Origin: Pseudomonas shahriarae
Lineage (GTDB): Bacteria > Pseudomonadota > Gammaproteobacteria > Pseudomonadales > Pseudomonadaceae
Direction of reading: 5' to 3'
NCBI RefSeq assembly: GCF_014268455.2
Contig: NZ_CP077085.1
Span: 248,001-312,000 of the forward strand
DNA length: 64,000 nucleotides
Positions 46,308-54,583 of this stretch are shown here, piece after piece. Position 1 is the stretch's first letter. Each line of letters begins with the position of its first letter. The translations under genes and the position numbers were made by a program. The notes under the pieces are model-generated. The model saw only the letters and a list, made by a program, of their open reading frames with translations. It had not been told where the DNA came from and searched no databases.

Positions 46308-48379
46308 GCGACGACGCCCAGCGCTGGAAAGAAAAATACCTGTTAAGCATCGAGCAACAAGAAAAGCTCGAACGTCGTTGGGCTGCGCGCCTCGACTTGC
46401 TGCGTCGTGGGCTGGTGCGCAGCACGCTGGCGGCCGAAGGCACGGATCGGGCCGTGGACCAGTGTATGAAAGAGATGCGCGATGTGGTGCGCACCGATGA
46501 CATGGACGCCGCGCTCGCTGCCTTGTTGCCACGCCTGGAAAAGGCCGTGCTGGACTCCGAGCAACGCCGTGAAACGCGGGTGGATCAGATCAGTACGGCG
46601 CTGACCGCCTTGGTCTCGCAATTACAGGCCTTGCCCTTGCCCCGGGAAGTCAGTCGCCCGCTGAAGAGCTTTGCCAAGCAGTTGGATAGCCGAGTCGGCC
46701 AGGCGCGGGAAATTCCCCTGCTGCTCAGTGAGTTGAGCGGTCTGCAAGGGCAGGCCCTGAGTAATCTTGAGTCGGATGACGAACCTGCTCGTCCAGGTTT
46801 GTTGCAGCGCCTGTTTGGTGGCAAGGAGGCGGGTACAGAGGTTGCGCCGGTTGAGCCCGCTGTTTCTCCGCCTTCCCGGCAACCCCCTGCGGTAGCAGCA
46901 AGCCCGGCCACCCCGGTGGTTGAGGATGCGCCCGAGCTGGCCCAGGCCCTGCGTGCCTTCGCGCCACAAGCCCAGGCCCCGCAGCAGCCGGTACTTGAAG
47001 TTGCGCCTGCGCCTGCACCTCAGCCTGTGGCGCCTCGGGTTGATGTGGATGAGTGTGTGGCATCAGTGCCTGAGGTTGGCGCTCCTCGCTTATCACCCGT
47101 CGAGACGCTCGCGGTCGCCATCGAAACCCCGGAACCGCCCCGACCTGTCGAAGTGAGCCTTGCCCCGCTGCCTGAACGGGCTGTCGCTGCGGTGGTAGTT
47201 GCGCCCGAGGTCCTGCCCCTGGTGCCGCAACCGACCGAGATCGGCAGTCTGTCATTGCCGCCTGTGCTGGACGACGAATCGGCTGAAGTTGATCCTGAGG
47301 CGCTGTACGCCTTGCCCGATTCGCCCGAGCCGTCCTACAGCTCTGTCGCCAAACATATCGAAGACACCCTGCTCGGCCTGCTGGGCGACCTCGCTCTGCC
47401 CGAGCGGCACAGGCCCCAGGCGCAAGCCATGCGCGAACGCCTGGCCCAGGGGCTGAATTGGTACGAACTGCTACCGATCCTCGATGACCTGGCGGTATTG
47501 ATGCTGGCCATCACCGATAGCGGCCAGCATGAGTTCGAGGCCTACCTCAAGCATCTCAACGAGCGGCTGGAAGCCTTCCAGAGCAACCTGCAGGCGGCCA
47601 GCGACGGGCACGCCGACAGCCGCAGCGCCGCGCGCGAGATGGACACGCAAATCCGTGAACAGATGGATGGCTTGCAAAGCAGTGTCCAGGAAGCGGCCGA
47701 CCTCGATGACCTCAAGCAAGTGCTGGAAAGTCATCTTGAGGGGCTGTTGGGTGCCATGGATGAGCATCAAAGGCAGCGTGACCAGCGTGAACATGAAGTC
47801 GCCGCGCGGTTGCAGGGTTTGGCCGAGCGGGTGGCGAGCATGGAGCAGGAGGCCCAGGGCTATCGGGACCACCTTGAGGTGCAGCGCCAGAAAGCCTTGA
47901 TCGACCCGCTCACTGGATTGCCCAACCGTGCGGCCTGGAGCGAGCGCCTGGAGTACGAGGTCAATACCTGGCATCAACAGGGCAACAGCCTGTCACTCGC
48001 GATGCTCGACCTCGACCACTTCAAGCGCATCAATGACAGCTACGGCCATCTGGCGGGCGACAAGGTGCTGAAAATCATCGCCACTGTATTGAGCAAGCAC
48101 CTGCGCCCGACGGACTTTATCGCACGGTTTGGCGGTGAGGAGTTTGTGCTGCTGATGCCGGATTCGGCGTTGGGCGGTGCGCTGGAACTCGGCGAACGCC
48201 TGCGGGCGGCCATCGAGGCGTGCCCGTTTCACTTCAAGGGCGAGCGGGTGACCATTACGATGTCCATCGGCATGGCGCAGTTCCAGCCCGGCGAGCGCAG
48301 CGACCTGGCACTCAAGCGCGCTGACGAGGCGTTGTATCGGGCCAAGGCGGCGGGACGCAACCAGGTGCAGGCGGCCTGA
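46304..48379 (+). CDS. dgcH: Diguanylate cyclase, DgcH-like
   Basis: This 691-residue cytosolic protein makes cyclic di-GMP. The C-terminal GGDEF domain (about 525-690) has active site G610-G-E-E-F614 and an intact inhibitory I-site R601-x-x-D604. The N-terminus is helical and charged. A Pro/Ala/Val-rich linker of about 170 residues (roughly 170-345) is low-complexity. A coiled-coil region (about 400-520) precedes GGDEF. Position and layout match the conserved DgcH (PA5487). It has no membrane segment. Confidence 0.88.
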   Translation: MSDDAQRWKEKYLLSIEQQEKLERRWAARLDLLRRGLVRSTLAAEGTDRAVDQCMKEMRDVVRTDDMDAALAALLPRLEKAVLDSEQRRETRVDQISTALTALVSQLQALPLPREVSRPLKSFAKQLDSRVGQAREIPLLLSELSGLQGQALSNLESDDEPARPGLLQRLFGGKEAGTEVAPVEPAVSPPSRQPPAVAASPATPVVEDAPELAQALRAFAPQAQAPQQPVLEVAPAPAPQPVAPRVDVDECVASVPEVGAPRLSPVETLAVAIETPEPPRPVEVSLAPLPERAVAAVVVAPEVLPLVPQPTEIGSLSLPPVLDDESAEVDPEALYALPDSPEPSYSSVAKHIEDTLLGLLGDLALPERHRPQAQAMRERLAQGLNWYELLPILDDLAVLMLAITDSGQHEFEAYLKHLNERLEAFQSNLQAASDGHADSRSAAREMDTQIREQMDGLQSSVQEAADLDDLKQVLESHLEGLLGAMDEHQRQRDQREHEVAARLQGLAERVASMEQEAQGYRDHLEVQRQKALIDPLTGLPNRAAWSERLEYEVNTWHQQGNSLSLAMLDLDHFKRINDSYGHLAGDKVLKIIATVLSKHLRPTDFIARFGGEEFVLLMPDSALGGALELGERLRAAIEACPFHFKGERVTITMSIGMAQFQPGERSDLALKRADEALYRAKAAGRNQVQAA

Positions 48380-48398
48380 AAATTTGTTCCATTTTGTA

Positions 48399-48419
48399 TT
48401 GCCGGCCGCTGGCCGGCAA
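48399..48419 (+). terminator. Hairpin after the diguanylate cyclase gene
   Basis: TTGCCGGCC and GGCCGGCAA form a perfect 9-base stem with a GCT loop 20 bases after the stop. No T-run follows, so its terminator role is uncertain. Confidence 0.6.
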
Positions 48420-48469
48420 ACCGTACGTTACACTGTTGCATTATCGTCTTTAGCGTAATGCCCGTTGCC

Positions 48470-49246
48470 ATGAAATTTCTAGTTACTGCTCTGCTGTTCC
48501 TCACCCTCGCCGGTTGTGCGAGTGGCCCGCGGCTGGATACCAGCCACCCATCGGTGAACTTCGATCATCGTATCCAGTTCGTCGTCCTGCACTACACCGC
48601 TACCAACCTTCAAAGCTCGTTGGCGCTATTGACCAAAGGCCAGGTCAGCAGCCATTACCTGATTGGCGATGATGCCCGCGCAACCATCTATAAGCTGGTG
48701 GATGAAGACAAGCGCTCCTGGCACGCCGGAGAGAGCGAGTGGATGGGGCGTACCTGGCTCAACTCCAGCTCCATTGGCATCGAGATCGTCAATCCGGGTT
48801 ATCGCGACACGCCAACAGGTCGGGTCTGGTATCCGTACTCCGAGGCGCAGGTCCAGTCCCTGGTGACCTTGCTCAAGGACATCAGCCAGCGCAACCGGAT
48901 CAACCCGCGATTCATTATTGGTCATAGCGATATCGCGCCTGGCCGCAAACTCGATCCGGGTCCGTTGTTCCCCTGGAAGCGCCTGGCTGATGAAGGTCTG
49001 GGGATCTGGCCCGAGGCCCAGGCGGTTGCGCGGTATCAGGCCGAGTACGCCGGGCAGTTGCCGAGCATTACCTGGTTCCAGGAAGAGTTGGCACGCTTGG
49101 GGTATGCCACGCCGCAAACCGGTGAATTGGATGTGGCGACACGGCGTGTACTGGCCGCCTTCCAGATGCGCTTCCGGCCGGCGTTGTTCGACGGTACGCC
49201 GGATGCGCAAAGTGCAGCGATCCTGCGGGCACTGAACCACCGCTAA
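48470..49246 (+). CDS. ampDh2: Lipoprotein N-acetylmuramoyl-L-alanine amidase, AmpDh2-like
   Basis: This 258-residue amidase cleaves peptidoglycan stem peptides in the periplasm. Lipobox LAGC (Cys16) anchors it to the outer membrane. The AmpD/PGRP catalytic domain has zinc ligands His41 (VVLHYTA), His152 (IIGHSDIAP) and Asp162 (RKLDPG). A C-terminal peptidoglycan-binding domain (about 190-258, LARLGYATPQTGELDVATRRVLAAFQ) follows. The start at 48470 is chosen for the signal peptide; an in-frame ATG is 12 bases earlier. Confidence 0.92.
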   Translation: MKFLVTALLFLTLAGCASGPRLDTSHPSVNFDHRIQFVVLHYTATNLQSSLALLTKGQVSSHYLIGDDARATIYKLVDEDKRSWHAGESEWMGRTWLNSSSIGIEIVNPGYRDTPTGRVWYPYSEAQVQSLVTLLKDISQRNRINPRFIIGHSDIAPGRKLDPGPLFPWKRLADEGLGIWPEAQAVARYQAEYAGQLPSITWFQEELARLGYATPQTGELDVATRRVLAAFQMRFRPALFDGTPDAQSAAILRALNHR

Positions 49247-49336
49247 GGTCTTTAAGCGCTGCGCGCAATTGATGTGGGAGTCGTCGAGCTCCCTCCTTTG
49301 ATCGTTGCAGCCTTTGAGTAGCGCGCTGACTGATAG

Positions 49337-51124
49337 TTACAGCGGCAACGCCATATAGAACTGCGTGCCCTGCCCCGGCCGGGAATAGACCCCCATCCTG
49401 CCGCCGTGCAGCTGCACGATCTCCTTGCACAGCGCCAGCCCCAGGCCGGCGCCGCCTTTCTTGCGGCCTACCTGAACAAAAGGTTCGAAAATCCTGCCCT
49501 GCTGGCCATAGGCGATGCCTTCGCCGTTGTCCTCCACGCTGATGATCAGCCGTTCGCCATGGCGCCGCGCTTGCAGGCGAATCTGCCCGCCTTCGCTGGT
49601 ATGGCGCAGGGCATTGCCCAGCAGATTGTCGAGGACTCGCTCCAATTGCGCCCGGTCGGCGTGTAGCCTGGGTAGTTGCGCCTGTGCCTCTATCACCAGG
49701 TCGATGTTTTGCGCATTCGCCAGTTCGGCAAAACGCGCGCGGGCATGTTCGAGCAGATCGTTGGTGTCGCAGGGCGCCAGGGTGAGTTTTTGCAGGCCGT
49801 TCTGATAGCGGGAAAAGTTAAGCAAGTCGTTGATCAGTTGCATCAAGCGCTGCATTTCTTCATTGACCGTATTCAGCAGGTCGGCTTCGCGCGACTCGGC
49901 GGGGAACTTCGCCCGTTCCTGGAACAGCCCGAATGCCATGTGCATACCGGTGACCGGCGTGCGCAGTTCATGGGAGGCGCGCAGCACGAATTCGCTACGC
50001 ACACGCTCGAAGGCCCGCTGCTCGGTCACGTCATGCAACACCATCACCGCGCCGAGGATGTGCCCCTGGTGGTGGCTGACCGGCGTCATGCTGTAGGTCA
50101 GCAGGCGTGATTCGCCTTCGACTTCCACTTCCAGGTCGTCAGGCGCGCGCTCCAGGTTGCCGCCGCGCAGCACCAGATGCAGTTGCTCATCCAGTTCCGG
50201 GCGCTGTAACGCTTCGCCCAAGCCCTCTCCCAGGCGGGTCTCGTCCCAACCCAACTGGCGCTGGGCGACCGGGTTGAGGTGTTCAAGACGGCCTTGGCGG
50301 TCGATCATCAGCAAACCGTCGTCGATGCTGTCGAGCACGGCCTGCAAGCGTTGCTGGCCGGCGAGCAGTTCATCGACGTTCGTGGCCTGATGCTGACGCA
50401 GGGCTTCGGCCATGATGCCAAAGCGCCGGGTCAACAGGTTCATTTCTGCAGCTGAAGAAATAGGCAGCGTGACATCGAAATTGCCTTGGCCGATTTTATC
50501 GGCAGCCTTGGCCAGCGCCTCGATCGGCCCGCCAAAGCGCCGGGCGATGCCATGGGCGGTGATGAACCCGATGATCAGCACTGCCAGCCCCACCAGCCCG
50601 AGCAGGCCGGCGATCCACAAGGCTCGCTCACGCGATTGCCGCACGGTTTCGCTGATGTTTTCCAGCGCGGTTTTGTGTTCGCTGATCAGCCCATTGCGCA
50701 AGGCGTTGAAGCTGGCGGTAAGTTTTGCGTTATTGCGCAGGGACGGCGGCGTACTTTCATTTTCGTCGAAGGCTTCGATAAACCTCAGGTAATCGGCCTT
50801 GGCCTGAGTGAGACCGCCGATCCGGTCCACACTTCTCTCATGGGCGATGCCTTGGTCCAGCAGCTTGAAATACTCCTGCTTGGATGTATTCAGCGCGACC
50901 GGGTCCGGGGTGTCGTTGAGCATCAGGATCAACTGGTCGCCCAGGGTCTGGCGCAGCTTGAGTCCAAGGTCCAGGGTAATGAAGTTGCTGCGGATCAGGG
51001 ACTCCTGGGTCTTGGCCATTTGCATGACACTCACCAGCCCCAGCAGCAACCCAAGCAGGGCCACGGTGATCAGCGCAGAGATACTCAGGAACAGCCGCGT
51101 GCGCAGTTTCATCGCCAACTTCAT
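49337..51124 (-). CDS. kinB: Sensor histidine kinase KinB
   Basis: This 595-residue inner-membrane kinase is the partner of AlgB. It has TM1 (about 12-35), a periplasmic sensor of about 130 residues, TM2 (about 165-188), HAMP, a PAS domain (LQAVLDSIDDGLLMID), the H-box with phospho-acceptor in RASHELRTPV (near 383) and an ATPase domain (DNLLGNALRHTS, GGAGLGLALCKEIV). KinB acts mainly as an AlgB phosphatase in P. aeruginosa, limiting alginate. It starts 10 bases after the algB stop. Confidence 0.95.
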   Translation of the reverse strand: MKLAMKLRTRLFLSISALITVALLGLLLGLVSVMQMAKTQESLIRSNFITLDLGLKLRQTLGDQLILMLNDTPDPVALNTSKQEYFKLLDQGIAHERSVDRIGGLTQAKADYLRFIEAFDENESTPPSLRNNAKLTASFNALRNGLISEHKTALENISETVRQSRERALWIAGLLGLVGLAVLIIGFITAHGIARRFGGPIEALAKAADKIGQGNFDVTLPISSAAEMNLLTRRFGIMAEALRQHQATNVDELLAGQQRLQAVLDSIDDGLLMIDRQGRLEHLNPVAQRQLGWDETRLGEGLGEALQRPELDEQLHLVLRGGNLERAPDDLEVEVEGESRLLTYSMTPVSHHQGHILGAVMVLHDVTEQRAFERVRSEFVLRASHELRTPVTGMHMAFGLFQERAKFPAESREADLLNTVNEEMQRLMQLINDLLNFSRYQNGLQKLTLAPCDTNDLLEHARARFAELANAQNIDLVIEAQAQLPRLHADRAQLERVLDNLLGNALRHTSEGGQIRLQARRHGERLIISVEDNGEGIAYGQQGRIFEPFVQVGRKKGGAGLGLALCKEIVQLHGGRMGVYSRPGQGTQFYMALPL

Positions 51125-51134
51125 AAGGTGCAGC

Positions 51135-52481
51135 TCACAGGTTGTATTGCTTGCGTTTGCGATACAGCGTCGATGCATCAATGCCCAGGGTCTTGGCCGC
51201 CTGGTCCAGGGTATCGCTGGTGGCCAGGACGGCGCCGATGTGGGCCTTTTCCAATTCATCCAGGCTCAACGCCGCACCAATACGCGGGGAATTGTTGGTC
51301 GGTTGCTCGGCCATCCCCAGATGGCTGATTTCGACTTTCTCCTGGGCGCAGATGATGCTCGCGCGCTCTACGACGTTGCGCAGTTCGCGGATATTGCCCG
51401 GCCAACGGTAGTTGAGCAGGGCTTCACGGGCCTCATCGCTGAAGCCGCGAGCCGGCCGCGCATACTCTTTGACGAAGCGCGCCAGGAAGCGGTCGGCAAG
51501 GGCGAGGATATCTTCGCTGCGCTCGCGCAGGGGCGGCAGATGCAAGGTGATGACGTTCAGCCGATACAGTAAGTCTTCGCGAAAACGCCCGTCGCGCACC
51601 ATGTCTTCCAGGTTCAGGTTGGTCGCTGCCAGGATGCGCACATCGGCGCGCCGAGTGACTGGGTCGCCGACCCGTTCATATTCCTTGTCCTGGATGAAAC
51701 GCAGCAACTTGGGTTGCAACGTCAGGGGAAAGTCGCCGATCTCGTCGAGAAACAGCGTACCGCCGTCCGCCTGATTGACCCGCCCCAAGGTGCTTTCGCT
51801 GGCGCCGGTAAAGGCCCCGCGACTGTGGCCGAACAGCTCGCTTTCCATCAGTTCGGCGGTCAGGGATGGGCAGTTGATCGTGACGCAGGATTTTTTCGCC
51901 CTTTTACTCCAGCCATGAATGGCCCTGGCCAGCTCACCTTTACCCGTACCGGATTCACCGAGGATCAGGATATTGGCATCGGTGCCGGCCACTTGGCGGG
52001 CGGTTTCGAGCACCACCATCATCGACGGGCTATGGGAGTCGAGGCCATCCTTGGGCTGGCGTACTTCGCCTTCCAGCGCTTCGAGGCGTGCCGACAGCTG
52101 GCGCACTTCCAGTTGCTTGGCGGTGGCCAGGCGCAATTGGTCCGGGCTGCACGGCTTGACCAGGTAATCGGCCGCGCCCGCCTGGATCGCATCCACGGCA
52201 GTATCGACGGCTGAGTGGGCGGTGACGATCACCACGCGCATCCAGGGCGCCTGGATCCGCATTTGCGCCAGCACATCCAGGCCGTTGTCTTCGCCCAGGC
52301 GCAGGTCCAGGAAGCACAGGTCGAACACCTGGCGCTGCAACAAGGCATCGGCCTGGGCCGCGCTGTTGGCGGTGGCGACGGTATAGCCTTCATCTTCCAG
52401 GCAGTAGCGGAAGGTGCGGAGGATCGCGGACTCGTCGTCCACTAAAAGAATGCGGCCTTGAAGTTCCTTGGCTGATTCCAT
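51135..52481 (-). CDS. algB: NtrC-family response regulator AlgB
   Basis: This 448-residue regulator has a receiver domain with phospho-Asp59 (CFLDLRLG), an AAA+ domain with Walker A GESGTGK (175-181), GAFTGA (222-227, the sigma-54 contact loop) and Walker B GGTLFLDEIGD. A C-terminal Fis-type helix-turn-helix covers about 410-448. AlgB controls alginate and light/quorum-responsive genes in P. aeruginosa. An intact GAFTGA loop means it should be able to activate sigma-54 promoters, one of which lies 320 bases upstream of its start on the other strand. Confidence 0.96.
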   Translation of the reverse strand: MESAKELQGRILLVDDESAILRTFRYCLEDEGYTVATANSAAQADALLQRQVFDLCFLDLRLGEDNGLDVLAQMRIQAPWMRVVIVTAHSAVDTAVDAIQAGAADYLVKPCSPDQLRLATAKQLEVRQLSARLEALEGEVRQPKDGLDSHSPSMMVVLETARQVAGTDANILILGESGTGKGELARAIHGWSKRAKKSCVTINCPSLTAELMESELFGHSRGAFTGASESTLGRVNQADGGTLFLDEIGDFPLTLQPKLLRFIQDKEYERVGDPVTRRADVRILAATNLNLEDMVRDGRFREDLLYRLNVITLHLPPLRERSEDILALADRFLARFVKEYARPARGFSDEAREALLNYRWPGNIRELRNVVERASIICAQEKVEISHLGMAEQPTNNSPRIGAALSLDELEKAHIGAVLATSDTLDQAAKTLGIDASTLYRKRKQYNL

Positions 52482-52875
52482 CTGTCCCGCGCTCCTTAAA
52501 TTAAGAATGATTGATCTTGGTTAGTCCCGGAATAATCGGGCAAGTTGCATGGTTTATTCTGATTGATTCAAGGCCCTATCGCGCAGCTATCTAAGACCCT
52601 TCCTACTTATATGCCTGGGCAGTGGGTTTTGACCCTTCTTGATGCTTCGGCAGCCCCACAGCCCGTTCTGATCCCTTGATCCGACCAACGACCATCGTGC
52701 ATTTCGCACGGTGAGGATAGGCGCATCGTGCAGGATGCTGCTGATAAGAAAACCAATGATCTTATAAGCTACTGATTTTATTGGTTTTTATTCGGCGAAA
52801 AAACTGGCACGCACTCTGCAATATCTCTCTTACAAGCGTGATTAACGAACAAAACAAATGCGGGAGAGATTCAGG
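52482..52875 (+). promoter_or_regulatory. algB upstream region with sigma-54 promoter
   Basis: This 394-base gap is divergent between algB and the small-protein cluster. A canonical sigma-54 promoter TGGCAC-N5-CTGCA is at 52805-52820; GG and GC are 10 bases apart, and the -12 has one mismatch (CTGCA for TTGCA). About 100 bases upstream is an inverted repeat CGTGC-N5-GCACG (52696-52710) in the place of an enhancer. The AT-rich stretch 52741-52800 could bend. Confidence 0.7.
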
Positions 52876-53160
52876 ATGACTCGCCAAAGCCTCAAGCCAT
52901 TGCGTGTATCGCCGCTGCGCCTTCAACAGGGTCTGTTCGCCAGCCTTGCGTTGATGGTGACCTTGATCGGTGGCCAGCAGTTACAGCATTGGCAGCAGAG
53001 CCAGGCGTCCACCCCGCAGTTCGAACGCGCACCCATGACGCAGACCCATTTCCGTTCCGTTGGCAGCCACAGCGCCGACGTGACAACCCCACGCATGATG
53101 GCCGTTGAACAGGACATCGCCCTGTACGACGAACCTGTCCAGGAACGCTGGGTGTTCTAG
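52876..53160 (+). CDS. Small membrane protein, unknown function
   Basis: This 94-residue protein has an N-terminal cytosolic basic stretch, one membrane helix (about 18-35, [18 protein letters not shown]) and a soluble tail of about 58 residues with no cysteines, ending ERWVF. I do not recognise a family. It is the first gene after the sigma-54 promoter and precedes DUF1328 and a lysozyme inhibitor. GGGAGAG lies eight bases upstream of the ATG. Confidence 0.7.
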   Translation: MTRQSLKPLRVSPLRLQQGLFASLALMVTLIGGQQLQHWQQSQASTPQFERAPMTQTHFRSVGSHSADVTTPRMMAVEQDIALYDEPVQERWVF

Positions 53161-53240
53161 GCACGAACCTGCCGCCCCGTTGGGTCGCGACAGGATGGCT
53201 ACACAGCAGTCACTTCTATAGACGCAAAAGGAGAATCACC

Positions 53241-53405
53241 ATGTTGAGTTGGGCAATCACATTCCTGATCATTGCCATTGTGGCTGCAGTCCTGGGCTTC
53301 GGTGGTATCGCGGGCACCGCCACGGGTATCGCCAAGATTCTCTTTGTCGTTTTCCTGGTGATGTTCATCGCTTCCTTCTTCTTTGGCCGTCGCGGTCGAG
53401 GCTGA
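53241..53405 (+). CDS. DUF1328 small membrane protein
   Basis: This 54-residue protein has two hydrophobic helices ([22 protein letters not shown] and [19 protein letters not shown]) and a basic RRGRG tail. It matches the DUF1328/YtjA family of inner-membrane proteins. The start follows AAAGGAG. It ends three bases before the next ATG. Members rise in envelope and osmotic stress; the role is unknown. Confidence 0.9.
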   Translation: MLSWAITFLIIAIVAAVLGFGGIAGTATGIAKILFVVFLVMFIASFFFGRRGRG

Positions 53406-53407
53406 AC

Positions 53408-53875
53408 ATGGCCAACTTGTCTTTTAAAACCCTGGCTGCCGCCCTGCTGTTGGGCGGCAGTGGCTTGGCCATGGCCGCTAATGACGGCCAGGCGCGGGCC
53501 AATGACCTGCTCAATACCGACCCGCAATATCGCGAAACCTGGCAGGGCGTGGTCAAGCAGGAAGAGCGTTTGCCTGAATGGGTGATCAATCTTTCGGGCA
53601 CCGCCGAGCAAATGAATGCGGTGACGGAAGACGGTGATGGTTATTTGGTCGGGCCGCTGTGTGAAACGGCCGATACCTGCCTGAATAAACGTCTGATCGT
53701 GGCTTTCAGCATGGATAAGGACGATGCCTACGCGATGTTGGTCGAAGTGCCTGCGGGGCTTCCGGCAGACAAGTCACCGACACGGCATGCGGACTACCGT
53801 TTTCTTGGCAAGCCGAATGAAGGCATGCAGAAGTTGCTGATGGAGCAACTGAAGAAAGATCCGAATTGGTACTAG
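53408..53875 (+). CDS. Ivy-like periplasmic lysozyme inhibitor
   Basis: This 155-residue secreted protein has a signal peptide to about residue 24 and a mature domain resembling the Ivy family. YRETWQGVVKQEERLPEWV is the N-terminal helix. The two-cysteine loop G-P-L-C-E-T-A-D-T-C (about residues 80-89) matches the place of the lysozyme-blocking CKPHDC loop in E. coli Ivy. The loop is longer and lacks its histidine, so inhibition strength is uncertain. It forms a tight pair with DUF1328. Confidence 0.82.
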   Translation: MANLSFKTLAAALLLGGSGLAMAANDGQARANDLLNTDPQYRETWQGVVKQEERLPEWVINLSGTAEQMNAVTEDGDGYLVGPLCETADTCLNKRLIVAFSMDKDDAYAMLVEVPAGLPADKSPTRHADYRFLGKPNEGMQKLLMEQLKKDPNWY

Positions 53876-54583
53876 GTCCGTCTGCGGGCCTCACCAACAT
53901 GGAAACCGGCCAACTGCCTGTTTCCGTTTGCACCGCCACCTGACGGCGATGCATGACCAGGGGGCCGGGTTGCTCTGATCAAGGTGGATCGGCGTGACCT
54001 ACGGGTACAGGGAGTGCCTGCGCAAGGGCCGGGTCAGGAGAAAAGCTGCGACGCAGGTCCGCAGGCCGTTATGGCCTGATGGACTTGCGGCGGGCTTGAG
54101 AGTGATCGCTAGGCGCTTATGCCGCCCATAGCTGTAAAATTCCCTTCTGCTACATCACAACCATTTCATAGTGTTACTGCGCGACCATCTATCGAGAAAG
54201 TTTGGCCTCGGCCAGACTGGTTTTTCGATGGTATGCGTAGGAATTTTCAAGAGTTTTTCCCTCCCGGCAAAAAAACCGAAAATCCCTGAGCGAGCCTGAA
54301 ATGGCCGGTTCACGGCATGTATGCCTGACAGAATGTCGCATTCGAACTGACCAAACAGACAGTTTTATTTGCAAAAACCCATGCCGATTCGGCATAGGGT
54401 AGGCGTTTACGGCATTAGACTATGCCCCCCCGCATCGGAATAGTTGCGCCTTTTTTCGCTTGCCAGTAAGCCATATCGGCCATCTGCGGTGACCTTCTAC
54501 GGAGGCTGATGCTCACACTTTTTCGCTCCCGGGCGTTCCAGCTGGCGCATCTGCCTGAGTCCACTTGAAACAAGGGTAATGAC
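53876..54583 (+). other. 708-base intergenic region upstream of gltP, partly structured
   Basis: I see no convincing gene here. Visible structures: a 14-bp stem CGCAGGTCC-gc-AGGCC / GGCCT-gat-GGACTTGCG with a GTTAT loop (54052-54089), a longer imperfect hairpin (54191-54230), and a perfect 15-base palindrome ATGCCGATTCGGCAT (54381-54395) about 190 bases before gltP. The first could belong to a small RNA, and the last could be an operator for gltP. A TACGGAGGCTGATG lies further down but opens no long frame. Confidence 0.45.

Noticed and set aside
49270..49300. A REP-like GTGGGAGTCGTCGAGCTCCC stretch after the amidase gene
   Set aside because: Only a weak partial match to the REP head; too degenerate to call.
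53162..53190. GAACCT with a possible -10 before the DUF1328 gene as an AlgU promoter
   Set aside because: The -35 has a mismatch and no TCNNA-like -10 occurs at the right distance.
54010..54060. Possible cobalamin riboswitch, because of GTCAGGAGA
   Set aside because: The other conserved blocks are missing and the downstream gene is a glutamate transporter.
54189..54395. A 68-codon minus-strand frame in the gltP upstream gap
   Set aside because: No ribosome site, crosses a hairpin and a palindrome, and has no recognisable sequence.
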